Shown: positions 1-14,806, numbered from the stretch's first letter. The stretch: 64,000 bases of DNA from Formicarius rufipectus (GCA_013399695.1 VXAU01001833.1:248001-312000), one strand, 5' to 3'. The notes: generated by a model not told the origin, from the sequence alone. Translations and numbers: made by a program.

Positions 1-3000
1 GGCCTTTGTCACCACATACTGCATCTTTATGTATTATTTTAATGCACACGATGTTTTAATGTTGAAAATTAGTTTCCCAAACTCTCAGGAAAGCACACAC
101 TGCAGATGCAAACTTTTAGCTGAAATAGGCATATCCACAAGATAACCAAATGGCTCTTTACAACTCTAGAAAGATAAAAAGCCTAGTATCCAAGAAGACC
201 ATTTACATGAACTGCCTAAGAGGTGAAAAATCCATGATATTTACTACAAAACCAAGAGGTGTGGAGTAAAAGGGGGATAAAAAAGTAAATCTGTACTATC
301 AAGTACAAGGAATGGAAGCTAAAGAAATCCAAGTCCAGTAGCTTACACAATAAACTCACCACGAGGACTAAAGACAAAGAAAAGAAATTTTTAAGCATAG
401 AAGGAAAAAAATTAAAATCCCAAATCAAATACAGAATCATTCCAAGGTACATACTGATGATAAAATGTCAAATAGTGACCTAAAAAAAAAGGGAGAACGT
501 CCACTACATTTGTGAGATATATAATCCTTTTTAAACAAGAGAGTTTAGACAGTTTCTTTCTCTAAGAAATCCAGGAACTTCATATGACAGACTGGGAAGC
601 ATACTCTAGCTTCCTCTAGTCTGTGATTCTGATTGAGTCCTCTCTCCATGGCCTCCAGGAGAGCAGGCGACCACAGACTCCCCTCCCATGCTCCTGACAG
701 TTCAGTGCATCACAACACCAATGATTCTAATCAAATCTCATGCTTCAGGGCTTCAGCTGGTTTCCTGAAAGGGATGCACAGGAACATTTGTTCTCCTGAT
801 GCACAATTGACCAGATGCATTTAGATAGTAGAACTAGTGTTCTCTAGAGCCACAGGGATTTGTACAACTACATGCAATCTGGTGCAGTATGATGGTGAGA
901 AAAGTCTTCCTTCTCAAATGTTGCCTTCCTTATAAATTCAATTTCAAACTGACTGCCACTTTGAGATCCAAAAAGGATGTTTTTCCCTGTATGGCTGGGA
1001 AAGCCCTGAAGATTTTTCTCACTGTTCTATGACATGGTTTTTCTTTTATGATAATAAGGGATATGGACAAATCCCATGCTGATGGAACAGAATATTTAAA
1101 ATATCTCAGGACTGAAATACTTCAGTACAAATGAGTCATTGGCTTCAACTTTCAGGTGAAAAATAAATGGGTTTTGGTATACACAGATGAGACCACAGGG
1201 TTTCTAATAATCTCAAGAGATTACTGTTTTCTGACCCATGAGAAAATCAAGAGGAAGTCTTTGCTGGCCAGAAAGGGCTATTTTCTTGCTTCATGTGTCA
1301 CTGGCATATGACACCAGCTTTCAGCATCAAGCTTCTTTAATGCTTAAGCCATCAGTGACATCTTTATGTGAATTAATAGAAGAAAATATTTGAAAGACTA
1401 AATCAACAGCTTATCCTGGATATAGCACTGGGCCACGTGATTTCTGTTTTTTGGTACTGGACAGTACAAAGGTTTTCATTCAAACACAGCCCATAAACTA
1501 AGTTTTTAAGGACTAAGCCTTCAACAAAGAATTAAACACTCAACAATGAAAAAGCTCCATAGCTCAAGTCAATGCAATCCATCTTATCCGTGCTAGCCCT
1601 GGGTTGAAACATTTGGGATTATTGCTTTGATTGGGTTCAAAGCAGTTTGACAAGCTGCTCATGAAAAAAGCTTTCTTCAAAGTCTTTTACTTTTATTGGC
1701 TTCTGACATACTGTCCTAGTAAATTCTTTTTAGCAGCAACATGAGAATGTCATGCAATATGGTATGCAGAAATGACAACACAATAACAGTCTGGTTCTGA
1801 TCTGAATTAGTGAAGCAGACAGCTTTATTATGGATGCATGCTAGAATGACTAAGGCAAACACAAGTCTTGCTATGACTCATTGCTTAAAGTAAGCTAAGG
1901 GCAGAAAGAAAATTATTTTTGAATACTTTCAAATTAAATTATTTTAATTAATTGTTTCATTTTTGCAGAATGATTCAGACAGCATTTATAGCTAATACAG
2001 GGCAAGTAGAAAAGGATGCAATAGGATATTCTGACTAAACCAGAATAAGTAATCTACAAAAGTTTGGAAAACTACTGAAGGTCACACTAGGCTCCTCTTC
2101 AATGTCAGCAGGACATGAGAAGCTGGGAACCATGATGTATATTAAAAAGGACAGAACTTAAAATGCCCCAATACTGAAATCTGGATCCCTCACAACTGAC
2201 TTCTCAAGCTATTCACTGAGCACAAGGTGGCTCTAGACTCCCTGTCCATTGCAGCTCCACCTGTATCACATGCATTCTCTGCACAGCCCTGAGAGCCTTC
2301 TCTCTCCCTGCAATGCCACAGAGGTTTGCCAGGCTGATCTGTGACCAGACAACAGACTGCATCTATCAAGGCTATTCATGGTAGGGAGAGGCCACAGCAC
2401 TGTGTCACAGCAAGAGAACACAAGAGTCGGTGAGGTATCACAGCAAAAGGATGAAGCTCAGTGCCATGGTTCTCCCCAAACTCTGACCCAAGATTTCACA
2501 TGGTTTTTTGCCACAAGATCAGCCAAAAGCTCCCTCATGCATCAGAAAACCAGGAGAGGTGAACAATTAAGCAGATGGAACTATCAAGAAGGACTCTTAC
2601 CACAAACTCATTAATTACATTGAGATTGTCCCCACTGTTTTGGACATGCTGAACAGCGTAACTGATTTTAATTCTTTTGCGTTTTCAATGTAGGAGGTGC
2701 TAGCTCATCTACACTTCAAAAACTCAATCAGTTTAGTAAAGTCACAGAGTAGTCAGTATTTTGACCTGTATTTCTGTATCAGAATAGGTGTGAATATCAT
2801 GCAACAAAACTTAACAAAAACACCTGTGCATTCTAACTTGGGTTGATCGGTAACAACAAGTAGTGGTAAAGCACTACTAACAGTCCATAATTTGTAAAGA
2901 AGTAGTACTCCACTAGTGAGACACAATAGAATGACGGCAGAATTATGCTTTCTTGGAAAAAAATCCCCTCAATAAACTTTTCTTAATAACTCAACTGAAT

Positions 3001-5903
3001 TATGAATTTAATGCTTTTATTACTGTCCAAATGAAATTAAGTATGAGCTTTAAAGTAAGCATAGAGACAATATAAAAATACACTACCAAAAGTGTGTCTT
3101 AACATTGACTAGTTTCACAAAATCGCAATTTTGCATAATAAAAATACCATCTAGAAATGCCAGTCTTAAGATTTCCTTGGCTTCTTACTTTGGAAGACTA
3201 CAAATAACTTTAAAAGAAGAAGGATCATTTTCTCCATAACAAAATAATAACCGTATTACATTCCAAACATAAATGCTCACCTCTGTCTACTTGCAGTTTC
3301 CCAGTCACATAGAAGAAATAGATAAAGTATTAAACACAGTAATGTCAGTTTTCAGTGTCTAAATAGAGAAATACAGTATTCCCTCCCCCAATCCATTTTT
3401 TCCCCGTAATACTCAGGCCAAATCTCTAATTGACTCAGTTTTATCCATGATAAAAGTGTGTTAGCTACCTGAAAAGCAGGATATCTGAAACTGCATTTGA
3501 AATGCCAGGACAGTATTCACACACAACTTTTAAATCTAACACTTTGTAACAGAAGCAGAAATATGCAAACTTAGGATGTTTGAAGTACAAAAATCACCTT
3601 ACCTTCACTATATATTCCATTAATATTGTAATACTTGTTTTAATTATGCAATCTCTTTATCCAGAATACTAAAGGAACCCTTGAAGTCATTATTCTGTTA
3701 AATGCATGCAGCACAGCTTGTAATTTTCCATCTGCCAGCATCAGTGAGATTGCATTACCTTTTTTCCATGTCTTCCACTGGAATCTGCTTTACCTATAAA
3801 AACCTTAGATCTTTCTTATGTGTTGCTTATCCTGAGCCTCTAATGATGGAGAGTTTTAGGTACCATTAATGAAAGGCCTGAGAAAAAACTAAAAATGGAC
3901 AGTGCCAAACCTTTTCAATATCCCCTTTCCCACACTTACAGTACTGGGCAAACAACAGGGAATCATGGGCTCTCCTGTAGTTAGAAATAGGCTTGAATTC
4001 TAAAGATTTAATGACTCCTCCCACATTTTATTTTTCTTACAGGAACTTGAATATTTATAACATCCATCCTGCTGTCTGCCTTCCTTTTTTTCCCCAATGA
4101 CCTTTAATAGTAATAACATCAAAAGTCTAATTATATGTGGTATGAAAGCATAGAAGGGCATGGCCTTCAGCAAGAAACAGTGCTGCTGGAAAACTTCATT
4201 TCCTAAGTGGTGGAGTTTAATTTATACTTATATTCTCTTCCTGGACATTTTCAAGGCAACAGCTGCTCATCCTGAGATACTTCTAGTCTCTGACAGCAGG
4301 CTTCAGAAGTCCCAATGGAGTGTGAGCTACCTGTGCTCTTGGTCAAGATTATCAGTCTACGAGGTCAACTCTCAAAAAACATGGCTGAAGAGAAATTTGC
4401 CATCACTGTTAGAGTCTCCTCATTTTAGCTAAAAGAATCACTTGCCATGTGACTGTAGGGTTTCAAAACTTTTAGTGGATAAATGGTTCTTTCTTCCATG
4501 ACTCCTGACCCATCAGCAACTTTGTCTAGTTTACTGATAGGGAGTTGCACCCTCTAGGATCCTCTTCATTCTATAACATACAAGCATGAAAAGCTCTGGC
4601 TTTCAAGTTCCGAGAGTAACTGAAATGGCAGGGGATTGCAGAAATAACTTCAAAATGAAATGTCACTTGGTTTTTTTCAGACCAAAGTTAAAATATTAAC
4701 AATAATAACACAGCTAAGTTTCTTTTTTCCCATTTTAAACCTGCAGATGATAGAACTGTGTCTTAGACTAGCATTAATACATGAAAGGCCCCATGCAGCA
4801 TTCTGATTTTAAGAAAATAAACTGAATTGAGGGAATATTCAAAGAAGCAAGTATTTGTCAGCATAAGCAGATATTAAACCCTCAGTTTCCTATGAAATTG
4901 GTTACACATTAGAAGATGCAGATGAATATATAAATTTTTATTACAGATGAGGTATCCTATGTGTTCAAGAGACTTCAGGCCAGCTTTTTAACTGATGAAA
5001 AAAGATCAGACACTGACAGATAATTAGGTAGCAAAGATTGCAAATAAACTTGTCACATGACTTTCAAAATGTATCTAGGATTAAATTAATTTGGATTTAC
5101 ATACTAAAAGTTTTTGAAAATTTCATCAGGTGCTTTTCTGCACCTTTAGAGGTTAAAATTTCATTTGAAATCTGTCTCTAACATCAATCCATTGCACACA
5201 ACCAGAGTTCTGCAAAACGGATGTAAAAGATTTCCTTCCCAGAACACTAATAAGCAAATGTGAATATAATTAACAATATTTATCAAAAAGGAATTTAATT
5301 CACACCTTGCTTGCCTCCAGTTTTATACAATGGATTATATAGCAGTCACTCTTTAAAGTGTTGCAGGGAATTTAATATAAATGTATATTTTTCTATCAAA
5401 TCCCTATCTTATACTGAAAACATAGCAGCTACACTTGAATGTAATGCATCTGTACGATTAGATGTAGCATTAGAGGATGCTCCTTCCTTTGAGCATAAGT
5501 GCTGCAATTCACAGGTGTAACATCCTACCCCAAAGGTTTTCTACCAGAACAGTTTAGCAGCTAATTCCCACAAAAATTCAGGTAGTGATACTGCCTTCAG
5601 TTAGCCTTCTTCTCTTACAAAGAAAATATGGACTATTAATATATTTAGAAGTTTAATGAAGTTAGGGACTGAATGTGTCATCAGGGGATGTACTTACAGT
5701 AGATCCCATTGGCTGCTACTCATTTTCTATAGAAAACAAAAATTAGTTTATCACTGCTGGATGCATGTAAGGAGAGAAGATGCATCCCTTTTAACAGTAT
5801 TTCAAAATTCCCGTGGCTTGGACAGTTGAAACTAAAACTTTATCTGTCAGTTCCTTGATAAGCAATTCAGCTTCAGAAATATTGCTGTGGAGATATTAAA
5901 GAA

Positions 5904-6228
5904 ACATAGAATGGCCTGATTTGAAAGGAACCTTAAAGATTATCTAGTTCCAACCCCCTGCCATGGGCAGGGACACCTTTCACTTGACCAGATTGCTCAG
6001 AGCTCCATCCAACCTGACCTTGAACACTTCCAGTGATGGGGCATCCACAGCTTCTCTGGGCAATCTGTTCCAGTGCCTCACCACATCAATTGTAAGCATT
6101 TTTTTTTTCTAATATCTAATATAAACTTACTCTTCTTCAGTTTCAAGCCATTCCCTCTTATCCTGTCACTATATACTCTTGTAGTCTCTCTCCAACTTTC
6201 TCATAGGCTCCTTTCAGGTATTGGACTT
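5904..6228 (-). mobile_element. CR1 LINE 3' fragment
   Basis: The plus strand starts with a CATAGAATGG-like segment followed by the 'ggaaccttaaagattatctagttccaacc' type body, 'gccatgggcagggacacc', 'ttgaacacttccagtgatggggcatccaca' and 'cttatcctgtcactat'. These are the reverse complement of the avian CR1 3' end. The copy is about 325 bp, 5'-truncated as usual for CR1, and lies in the MYO3A intron in the same orientation as the gene. Moderately diverged. Confidence 0.85.
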
Positions 6229-7649
6229 GATTTCTTCATTAATCTATACTGGGACTGGGCATTTCTTAGATATGAGAATATTACTGGGGTGATGAAAAAT
6301 AATACAGCAGAATTTTAAGAGAAAGCAAAAATGTCACTCTTCAAAGAGATCTGGGTGAGGCACTGCCATGGTATTCTTTCAAAGTATTTCTCATCTATTT
6401 AACTATCAGTACCTCCAGAAAATGAACAGTTCAGACTGATAGACTGGATTTTGGGAGAGCTTTTCCACACACCTTGTGTGTCACCTCCAGCAACTCGATC
6501 TCTCAAATGTTCAGATACCCAGCTGTTAAATGGGAATCAAAGTAATTTACTTCTCCACAAGGGTGTTGTGAAGGTTATCCATTACAGACTGTGCAGTGTT
6601 CAGAAAATATGGTCCCAGCACACATAAATAAGGCAATATATATACATTGTGTCACAAAATGAATCTTATGAAAAGTCAGTACTGCTACGCAAGGAAGGAC
6701 TCAATGGCAGTACACTATACACCAAGTTTAAAGACTACAAAAACAATGAAGGAAAGAAAAGCCATTTTCAAAAGTGAATTAATTCACTGAAAATTAACTG
6801 TTTTTTGCAACTACTCTAAAAAAGTTCCTAAATGTACTTAAAGCAAAAAAAAAAGCGTGGCCACAACTTCAAGTTCAATTATTGCACAACACACAGATTG
6901 AGAATAGATCCTTTTCTAGTTTTGTGTTCCATAAGGCACTTCATAGGCCCATCTTTCAGATAAAGATTTTATGTACCTATTTAGAAGAAAACCACCATAA
7001 ATGAAATCAGGGGAGAACAGCAAAGGCTTCTTCAGGAATATCTCAGCAGCAACCAGGATGTAGGAGAATGGTGCAGACAAAACTGTCTTGGGAAGGGCTC
7101 ACTTTCTTGGTTTTGTGTGTTTGGTGGTTGAAGAAGTCCTTGGTTCACTGCCTTTGCTCTCTCCACAACACGAAAGCTGTGTGCATGCTAGAAAGAGTGA
7201 TGTAATTATTTGGGTGGGTTTTCCTTGCTTGGCCTCATGTAATCTTTGTCTCAATGTAAACCAAAAATTTTTCTTCCTCTGAGTATTTAGTGGGTAAAAA
7301 TGAGACTGTGCCCCTGTGTCTGTCTTATTCTGAAGACAATTCACAGGCTTGTGTAATAAAAGATGGCTATGAGTTTCAGTCCCTGATCCAATAAATGCTT
7401 ATGTACAACAGTCTGTAGCAGTGCCAACATGAGATATTTTGATCAACTCACATTCCTGGCTAAAAAAATGATCTCAGAATCTGATTAATGTGCGTTTAAA
7501 TCCTCTTAAGTAAAAGACACAAATCTGCCAAATCCCAGCCGAATACCTTAAACAGCAGTCTGGAGGGTGACTGATATGTTTTCCATGGTAATTTTGTGAA
7601 GACTGTATAATTTTTTTCCACTTAAAACTACTCATTATTTGCTTTAGAG

Positions 7650-7756
7650 TGGTTTGGTGGCTTTTTTGGGTTTTGCTTTTTTGGGGGAGATTTTTGCCTT
7701 TCTTTTTCTTTTTCTTTTTTTTTTGGTTGGTTTGTTGGTTTAGTTTGGGGTTTCTT
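7650..7756 (+). repeat. T/G-rich low-complexity tract
   Basis: It is made of GGTTTGG, TTTTGGG and TTTCTTTTTC runs, followed directly by an A-rich stretch to 7784. It lies in the MYO3A intron. Confidence 0.85.
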
Positions 7757-9365
7757 TAACTGAGAAAGAAAGGAAAAAAAAAAAGCCAAGGAAAATGCCA
7801 ATCGATTTCTAAGTTAAGGTGCCATTTGTATATTCCTTTGAGAGGAAGGACTGCTGCAGGTATTATAGGCCTCTTTTGAACTCACATAAATGTGTGTATG
7901 TATATTTGCTTCTTGTGCACAGTCTAATATGTGTTTTGGCATTGAAATTTTCCCACAAGAATTTAAGATTATTTTTCAATTACAGCCTTATCAGTAGATT
8001 GCAGTAACTGGGGCATAAAGAATTCAGGTCCTCATCTCTACAGCTTGTATGTTTTGACATCTGCATAAGTGAATTAATTTTCAGAAGCATTGATCCTATG
8101 CGGCTCTAATTGCCTTCAACACCTTAAAAAATTAGTATCCACAACACATTAAAAGCCTGTGGGCAAAAACATTGATTTTTGCATCACATTAAACTTCCAG
8201 ACTATCAGAAAACACTAGTAAGTATATGGCAGATGATTTAGGAAGTATAAAAACTTTACAGTGAAAGATTTTATCTGAGAAATATAACAGAAATACATGA
8301 CATTTCAGAGGCATTATTAATCCTAACAGTCGTGGGGAATCTGTGTGTAAAGTAATGAGAGTTGCATAAATACAATCTACTGGTAGGAAGATTCTATACT
8401 AAAGGCAGATAAAATGATTAGCTTAAACAATGTATCAACTGAATTAATCTCATTAAAAAAATAGGAGGTTAAAGCAAAAATAATGATTTTTCCATCTGCT
8501 GAATGGAATATGATATTTACAGCTGTCTGCTGTGCTATAAAATAGTGACCAATAAATTAAACCTAAGAAGACAGTACACTATCAGATGATTACAGTTCAT
8601 AACAACAAGCATTGCAAACTTTTATACCCCTCATATAAAACAACAGTCATTTTAAGGCAAATCACTGTGGTATGGCTGGCAGACAACAGGTTCCATCCAC
8701 TTACATGTGTCTCTCCTTTTCCCTTTTGGTGGTGACACCAGATGACAGCATTCAAGAATCACTTCAGGCCTAACAGACTTGAACAGACCCTTTTAATGTC
8801 AACTCTTAGACTGAGATTTGCCAAAATCTATAAGTCTTCCCAGACTTCGGAAATTGGATATTACCTATATAATATTTCCATTTCTACTGCCTTCAAGTAT
8901 CGCTTGTTTTGCTTTAAATCAAACTAATGAAGTACATGTGTCTGAGTACATGTATCTGGTTAAGTTCAAAGTGTTGTAATATACAACTTGAAACTTTTTC
9001 TTATCAGCTCCTAATTTCACTGAACCCCAGTGCATGGTCCTGGAGGAACTAAACATTAACCTTATTTTGAATCATATTAACTCACTTTGCCACTTCACTT
9101 ACAGTGTGCCCCAAAGCATTTGGCACTTACCACCACGATATTGTAATCTCTATTTGTAGTCACACTACTGAAACAGCTTTATCAAAATTCCTAAAATGTC
9201 TATCAAGTTAAAAAAAAGAACTTAGGTTATCCAAGTGATTTTTAATGAAGAGCTCAAAACCGTAACAAAAAAGTAACATACTTAATCTTTCTGGTTTGTT
9301 TATTTTATTTTCCATACTTCAGATGTAAACCATTGTTTTTATATATACGAGTAAACATAACATAC

Positions 9366-9465
9366 CAAAATCCACAAGCTTGACTCCTCCTTCAGTAGTC
9401 AAAAGGATATTATTTCCCTTAATATCACGGTGGATGGTTTTGTTTTCATGCAAATGCTGAAGTCC
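9366..9465 (-). CDS. MYO3A: MYO3A coding exon 4 (kinase catalytic loop and DFG start, residues 137-169 plus 1 nt)
   Basis: This 100 nt exon lies between a TTCCAG acceptor before 9465 and a GTATGT donor after 9366. It encodes GLQHLHENKTIHRDIKGNN, then ILLTTEGGVKLVDF, and leaves one G that opens the glycine codon of DFG (phase 1 intron). Catalytic residues are intact: D150 in HRD, K152 and N155 in the loop, D168 of DFG. The kinase is therefore predicted to be active as far as it can be seen. HRDIKGNN differs from human HRDVKGNN only by a conservative V to I change (human sequence recalled from memory). The open frame runs on both sides into intron sequence with unrelated residues. The next exon, with the activation loop, is not found between here and position 1. 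Confidence 0.96.
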
Positions 9466-10229
9466 CTGGAAGGTGAGATGCAAACATGAACTTTCTAATA
9501 ACAGCTCTGTCCTCTGTAACACATTTGCAGAAACAATAAAGTAGCAGAAAAGTATGAAAAAATTTAAAACATTTCTTTAATCTAAAACCACAAAGATGTC
9601 ATTCTTACTGAAAAACTTGGCACACCACAAGGAACAGATTTTTTTTTAACTGTCCCTGTTCATGTCAAATAGAAATTTTAAGATGAATGCAGAAAAATAG
9701 CACTATAAACCTACATATTATACTTTTAGAGCATAAATGCAAAGAAAACTGCAAAAACCTAAATTCCATTGGACAAAGTAAAATTTCAGTTACAAGAAAA
9801 TGCTAAATAAAGAGACTTGACCCTGATGAGCAAAAAAAATTCTTGCAGCGGTGTTTGAATTCACTAGATATATGGATATTTTACTATTAAAATACTTTGA
9901 ACCCAGACATAATAAGTTGAACAGTATTTTGATTATATTTCTACTATTTCTCAAAAAAAAGCAATTGTGATGCTGAACTGTATTTACCAAGAAAATTGAT
10001 CAATGGTCCTAAATCAATTTTCATTCTCTTAATAATGAAACCAATAAATTAACTTTACCTTCCTTGCCTAAAAAGAACCATCTGAATTACACCATACGCT
10101 TTGATTTCATTAAACACTGCTGTAAGACAAGATAGTGAGCTGTATTAGTGGGGACATGATCTTCATTCACTGAAGGTAAAAAACATGAGCCCTTGCATTG
10201 ACTGCCCTTGCACCGAAAGTTTATCTTAC
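9466..10229 (-). other. MYO3A: MYO3A short intron (764 bp)
   Basis: This is phase 0 intron sequence between the ALM and GLQ codons, GT at 10229-10228 and AG at 9467-9466. It is AT-rich with no recognisable repeat or RNA. Confidence 0.9.
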
Positions 10230-10334
10230 CATCAGAGCTTCGTGTAAAATGTAAGCAATTATAAGTTCATTCATCCTTTCGCCTCTCTTCAGAAATCCTT
10301 TCACAAGATCAGTCACAGATCCACCATTGCACAA
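10230..10334 (-). CDS. MYO3A: MYO3A coding exon 3 (kinase hinge and C-lobe helices, residues 102-136)
   Basis: This 105 nt, 35-codon exon in phase 0 follows a TTTTGTAG acceptor before 10334 and ends at 10230 before a GTAAGA donor. It begins LCNGGSVTDLVKGF, has the basic KRGERM stretch and ends with IAYILHEALM. This is the hinge, helix D and helix E of the kinase. It joins in frame to LWLVLE upstream and to GLQHLH downstream, matching the contiguous sequence of vertebrate MYO3A, so no exon is missing between them. It is 764 bp from the next exon and 15.9 kb from the previous one. No abnormality seen. Confidence 0.95.
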
Positions 10335-13300
10335 CTACAAAACATCAGAGGAATATAAAAAGGAATTAGGGAGTGTTGGAGTAGACACCTGGTTTTCGTT
10401 TTCTGTAATTTCTGTATCTGCAGCCAGATGAGCTCCTAGTAAACTGGCAAACCACAAACTTGTTCTTACACCTACCATTCATACAGACAACATACACAGC
10501 AACTTTTGCCAATTCTCTTTCACTGCTTTCTACATTTAATTCTTCTTGCCCAAACACAAGTACAGCAGTCTATCTCTTTGTTTTCCTATACACATGATTG
10601 CTTTTCACCAAAACAGTGCAACTGCTTACAGTGCAATAAATTTGCTGTGAGGGCATGTTTTGTGGGGCACACTAATTGCTTCTTATATTCATCATGTGCA
10701 ACTCCCCAGCAATGCAGATCGTTACAGCATCAATTCTCAGGTACTAAAGCCACATACAGTAAAATGGATTTAAGGCATCAGAAGACAGGCAGCAGACAAA
10801 TGTCCCCAACAAGAAATCTTCCAAGGGGAAAGCTGCTCTTTTTGTTAAGTGGCACTTAATTCCTAGTGTAGAAAGATAAGATACAAAGGGATGAGCATCA
10901 TGGAAGATGATGAAGCATTATGGAAAGAATGGTCACATCTCCCACTGAAACAAGGTGTGCCATTGGTGTAAGATTAATTATAGCCGTTGCATCATAAACC
11001 CTGTCAGCTTCTTGTTCCAGATACTGAGCCACAAACTACTCTAGACAGTCCTCTCTCCTGTCTAAGGTCCAGCTAGACCCCTGCAAACCCCTGTCCTGTC
11101 CTGTCCACATGGGAAAAACAGGTCTGGCCTAGCTCTCTGAAAAGGATAGTGAGCACACTTTGCCAGCTGATTAGTTTAGACCTGCAGTACTTCATATGTT
11201 CTTTTTAATCCCATACAATTTTTTCACAGGGAAAAGCAACAGTGAAACTATACTGTCTACCTCTGTAGCAGTTGCATATCTGCAAAGATGAAATTGCTAC
11301 TTAAGCACTTAAACTATTCATAGTGCACCTGACCATACTCATTGATTAAAGAGACATTGCTCCTGTAAAAGCATAGCTGTTTCCAATAAAATAGTAAAAC
11401 AAATTTTAAGTTTTATACTGTATCATCCAGTAGATTTTCACATGAAACGAATACCCTTGTAAGACATTTTAAAAATGTAGAACGAAACAGTAATTCCTTT
11501 TCACTACTTTTGAAGGATATTTAAATCAAGGGCAAAAGTTATCAGTAAAACTGTTCAAGTGCAAAATTCCAGACACCAGAATCCTTTGTATGTTTTTAAT
11601 CAGTTGTTCTATATCTTGACATTTTTTCTGTGCTGCAATTACAAAAAGACTTGCACCTTACAGTATAAAGCATTTTATATCCCTTTGTACCTACACATAA
11701 TAATAATTTTCTGATTACTTTTGGAACCCCTGGGTTGCAATGAACTTGCATCCATAAATACCTACACAAATATGATTCAATGCATAACTCTTGTTGCAAG
11801 ATGGGTTCTCTCATCAGGTCAGTGAGGGCTCTAGTTTGACAAATGCTGAGCTCTATGACAACAATCTTGGAACTCACTTAACCTCATTCTTACCTAAGTG
11901 GGACAATATGCATGGTTAGAGAGAGAAGAACTCACATGCTTAAATAATGAGATCAAGTGCTTTTCAGGATAAGGATCAGATTCCCAAGCAGGATTTCATT
12001 TACTGTCATTAGCCATGCTGGTCTGCCTTCTCCCTTGACTGTTTCAAGTTGGTTATTTTTTTTTTAACAATGACCCTAGCTTTTCATGGTTTCTATTGCT
12101 TTAACTTTGCCACATCACTGACATATTTAATCAAACCAAATGGATTATGACAATTCTGGTTAATTTAATGCACTTTAATTCAGGGCACTGAAACTGTCTG
12201 ACAAGTAACAAACCAACTGTGAAATAAATTACACATATGATAATCTTCAAACTATTTTTCTTCATTATCTAGTATTAAAATTTTACTTCTTACAGATGGA
12301 TCCTCTTTTTTTCTTTACAGAGTTGGATACCTGTTAGCCTTTCTGTTCAAGGTAAAGAAAACTAACACAAAAATGAATATATTCTTTTTGTAGGCAGGTG
12401 AAGGGAGGCACTACACCTAAAAAATCCCCTTCTTTAATGTTTAGGCAGAAAAGCCAATATGAATTTATTTGCCTGAGTCAGTAACATTAATTTTTACTTT
12501 CTTAAACATGTTGCTTTAACTGATTTTTCTACTTCTCTCATAAGATATAAATCCCTATTATGAGATAAATATCTGCATTATAACACAAGACCTAAAATAC
12601 CAACTAATGTAAGATACTTAAACTGTAATTATTTTATACCAAACCAAAACTGAATCTGGTATGTAAAAGGTCAACTAAACAGGGCTTGTAATAAAGAATT
12701 TGGAAATCAGCCATACCACCATAGAAATCCTTCACTGATTCCCAAGGTAGGGTGGCTGCTTAGATGGAGTTCAGCAGAGGATATCATAGGCACAGGTTCT
12801 TACTTACACGCAGGGCAACTTTTCTTTTGCAACTTCTGCATCAAAGACTTTCACTTTTACTTACATCAGATAATTGGTGTTTTTCTGAGACCACCAGTAT
12901 AGGAAGAAGAGAGGAAAAAAGGCTAGGTATTAGAATGCAAGCAGCTATAAGGAGTAAAAGAGATTATTGGAATACAACTACAATTAGAAAAGGAGATTAT
13001 GGCAGACACTGTATGTGTGTGCTCTATGTTGTGTGGGTGGGAGGAGGGAATGATGACGACAAGGATGACACAGGTTAGTATTAACCTTGTTCTATTTTTA
13101 CCCTCATGAGCAAAATCTTGTCTCTGGTCCAATTTTCTATTTCTACTGTCTATTTTTTGCAGGTGAAGCTGCCACATGTCCCTATAATGGTGCACATAAT
13201 TGAAGTTGAAATGGTATTTCTTTCTCCTGACTCAGGGTATCAGACTGTGTGTACATTCAATGCAAATGTATCACAAACACGTCAAAAAGTCCTTCTCATA

Positions 13301-14599
13301 ACAAGTCAGCCTCTTCTCTTCCCTCTCAAAAGAAGAAGCTACAGAAAGTTACAATACTCCTGCCCAATGCAGTGCTGCACCACAGTTGCTCAGGAACCTG
13401 AGTAGAGAGGGAGATAAATTATTCTTGGGGGTGTTGACCAGGATCTAGTCCATGACTAGAAACTTAAAGGAGTAAAAAGCCCTGAGTCATTAAAAAAATC
13501 ACATAACCTTAACTTATACAATCCTTTAATGAGAGATTATCGGATAAACATTATTTAGCAGTACTGCCAGACTGAAAATTTCCTGAGGAGTTGCTAAATA
13601 TTGCAGCTTATAATTATGATCTCTGCTGCTTCCTAGTAGCATGCTGTCCACATTAAAAAGACTGTGGAGTCTCTTACCAAACTTACTATGTTTGAGTTAA
13701 GCTAACTGTAATGCTTGGATGACAAGAAGTTACAAAGTCAACAGAGAGAAATTTTAAAAAACATCTTCCATGTTTTCAGCGAAGCATCTAGAGAAGGGAG
13801 GCGCTGGTAGCTGTTATTTTGTTGCAAGCACTGTGAACTCACATGACCAAATGGTTAATCAGTCTGTGTCACTACTTTACATCATTTGGTAAAATCTCCT
13901 CAGAACACCTTGATGAAGAGCATTATAAGCAGAGAACAATAAATGCAGAGAGAACTCAGGACACAGACATACAGCAGAAACTACGTGCCTACCTGAGCTC
14001 TGCCATAGGGCTGCCTCCTACCGTAAAGATCAAAGTAACTCACCAAATCAAATGACCGTTTACCTATCATGACACATGAGCTCTTCTGGGAGGAGAGTAA
14101 TAATTCTATTTCTCTATCTCACACTAAAAAGTCCGACACATTCACACACCTTATCTATTGCATACACAGATGCATTTCTTGTGGTTTGCATCAGATGAAA
14201 CCCCTCTTTTAAGCTTTGAATACACTCAATTTAAAGGAAGAGTTTTATAATGTCCAGCCTGTGAGACACAGGAAGAGAAGACATTAATGATCCTCCCCCA
14301 AGGAAGCTATTTTGAAGTGTCATCTTGATAACTTTGTACATGAGCAATTTTCGTCAATTTAATGTTTGTAACTTCTACTATTCCCTTGTGATTTACAGGT
14401 ATTTTCTTTACCAGCAGTGTTTTCATTGCCTGCACTAACAGGATGCAAATATTACCTGCAAAAACAAGCAACTAAAAGGAAGATAAACTGAACCCTTGAG
14501 GCTACCTAAAAGGCTGTTGAGAAGACAGAGACAGAATCTTCCCAGGGGCACACAGCAAAGAATGAAAGGCAACAATTCCCCACTGCAAGATAGTAGATT

Positions 14600-14806
14600 C
14601 CTACTGGACATAATAGAAAAAAATTCCCACTGAGTTAAGTGCTGGAACAGATCACACAGTAAGTCTGTGTGTTCAGTCTATCCTTGGAGGTACTCAAACT
14701 TGAATTGAAAAGGCAAACCTGTAACGTTGCAGTTAATCATCTTTGAGCAGGGGCTAGACCAAATAACTTCCAAGGGTCCCTTTTATGCTGTCCTTTTCTA
14801 TGATTC
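14600..14806 (+). mobile_element. CR1 LINE 3' fragment, diverged
   Basis: The stretch resembles the final 200 bp of CR1: 'ccttggaggtactcaaac', 'tttgagcaggggctagacca', 'acttccaagggtccctt' and the terminal 'ttctatgattc'. It is on the plus strand, antisense to MYO3A. The 5' limit is uncertain because the copy is eroded. Confidence 0.75.

Larger units (their letters stand above)
1..9365 (-). other. MYO3A: MYO3A intron (5' portion, continues beyond the window)
   Basis: This is the intron following the DFG-splitting donor, read from 9365 down to 1. I searched the minus strand for the activation loop and APE segment expected next in the kinase and found no match, so the acceptor lies outside the window. 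The stretch is AT-rich single-copy DNA apart from a CR1 fragment at 5904-6228 and a T/G-rich tract at 7650-7756. No other gene or RNA is recognised. Small open frames here have no domain or composition support. Confidence 0.85.

Noticed and set aside
9319..9522. Open frame extending beyond both ends of the HRD/DFG exon
   Set aside because: Residues before GLQHLH and after VDF do not match the family. The splice sites at 9465 and 9366 explain the true limits.
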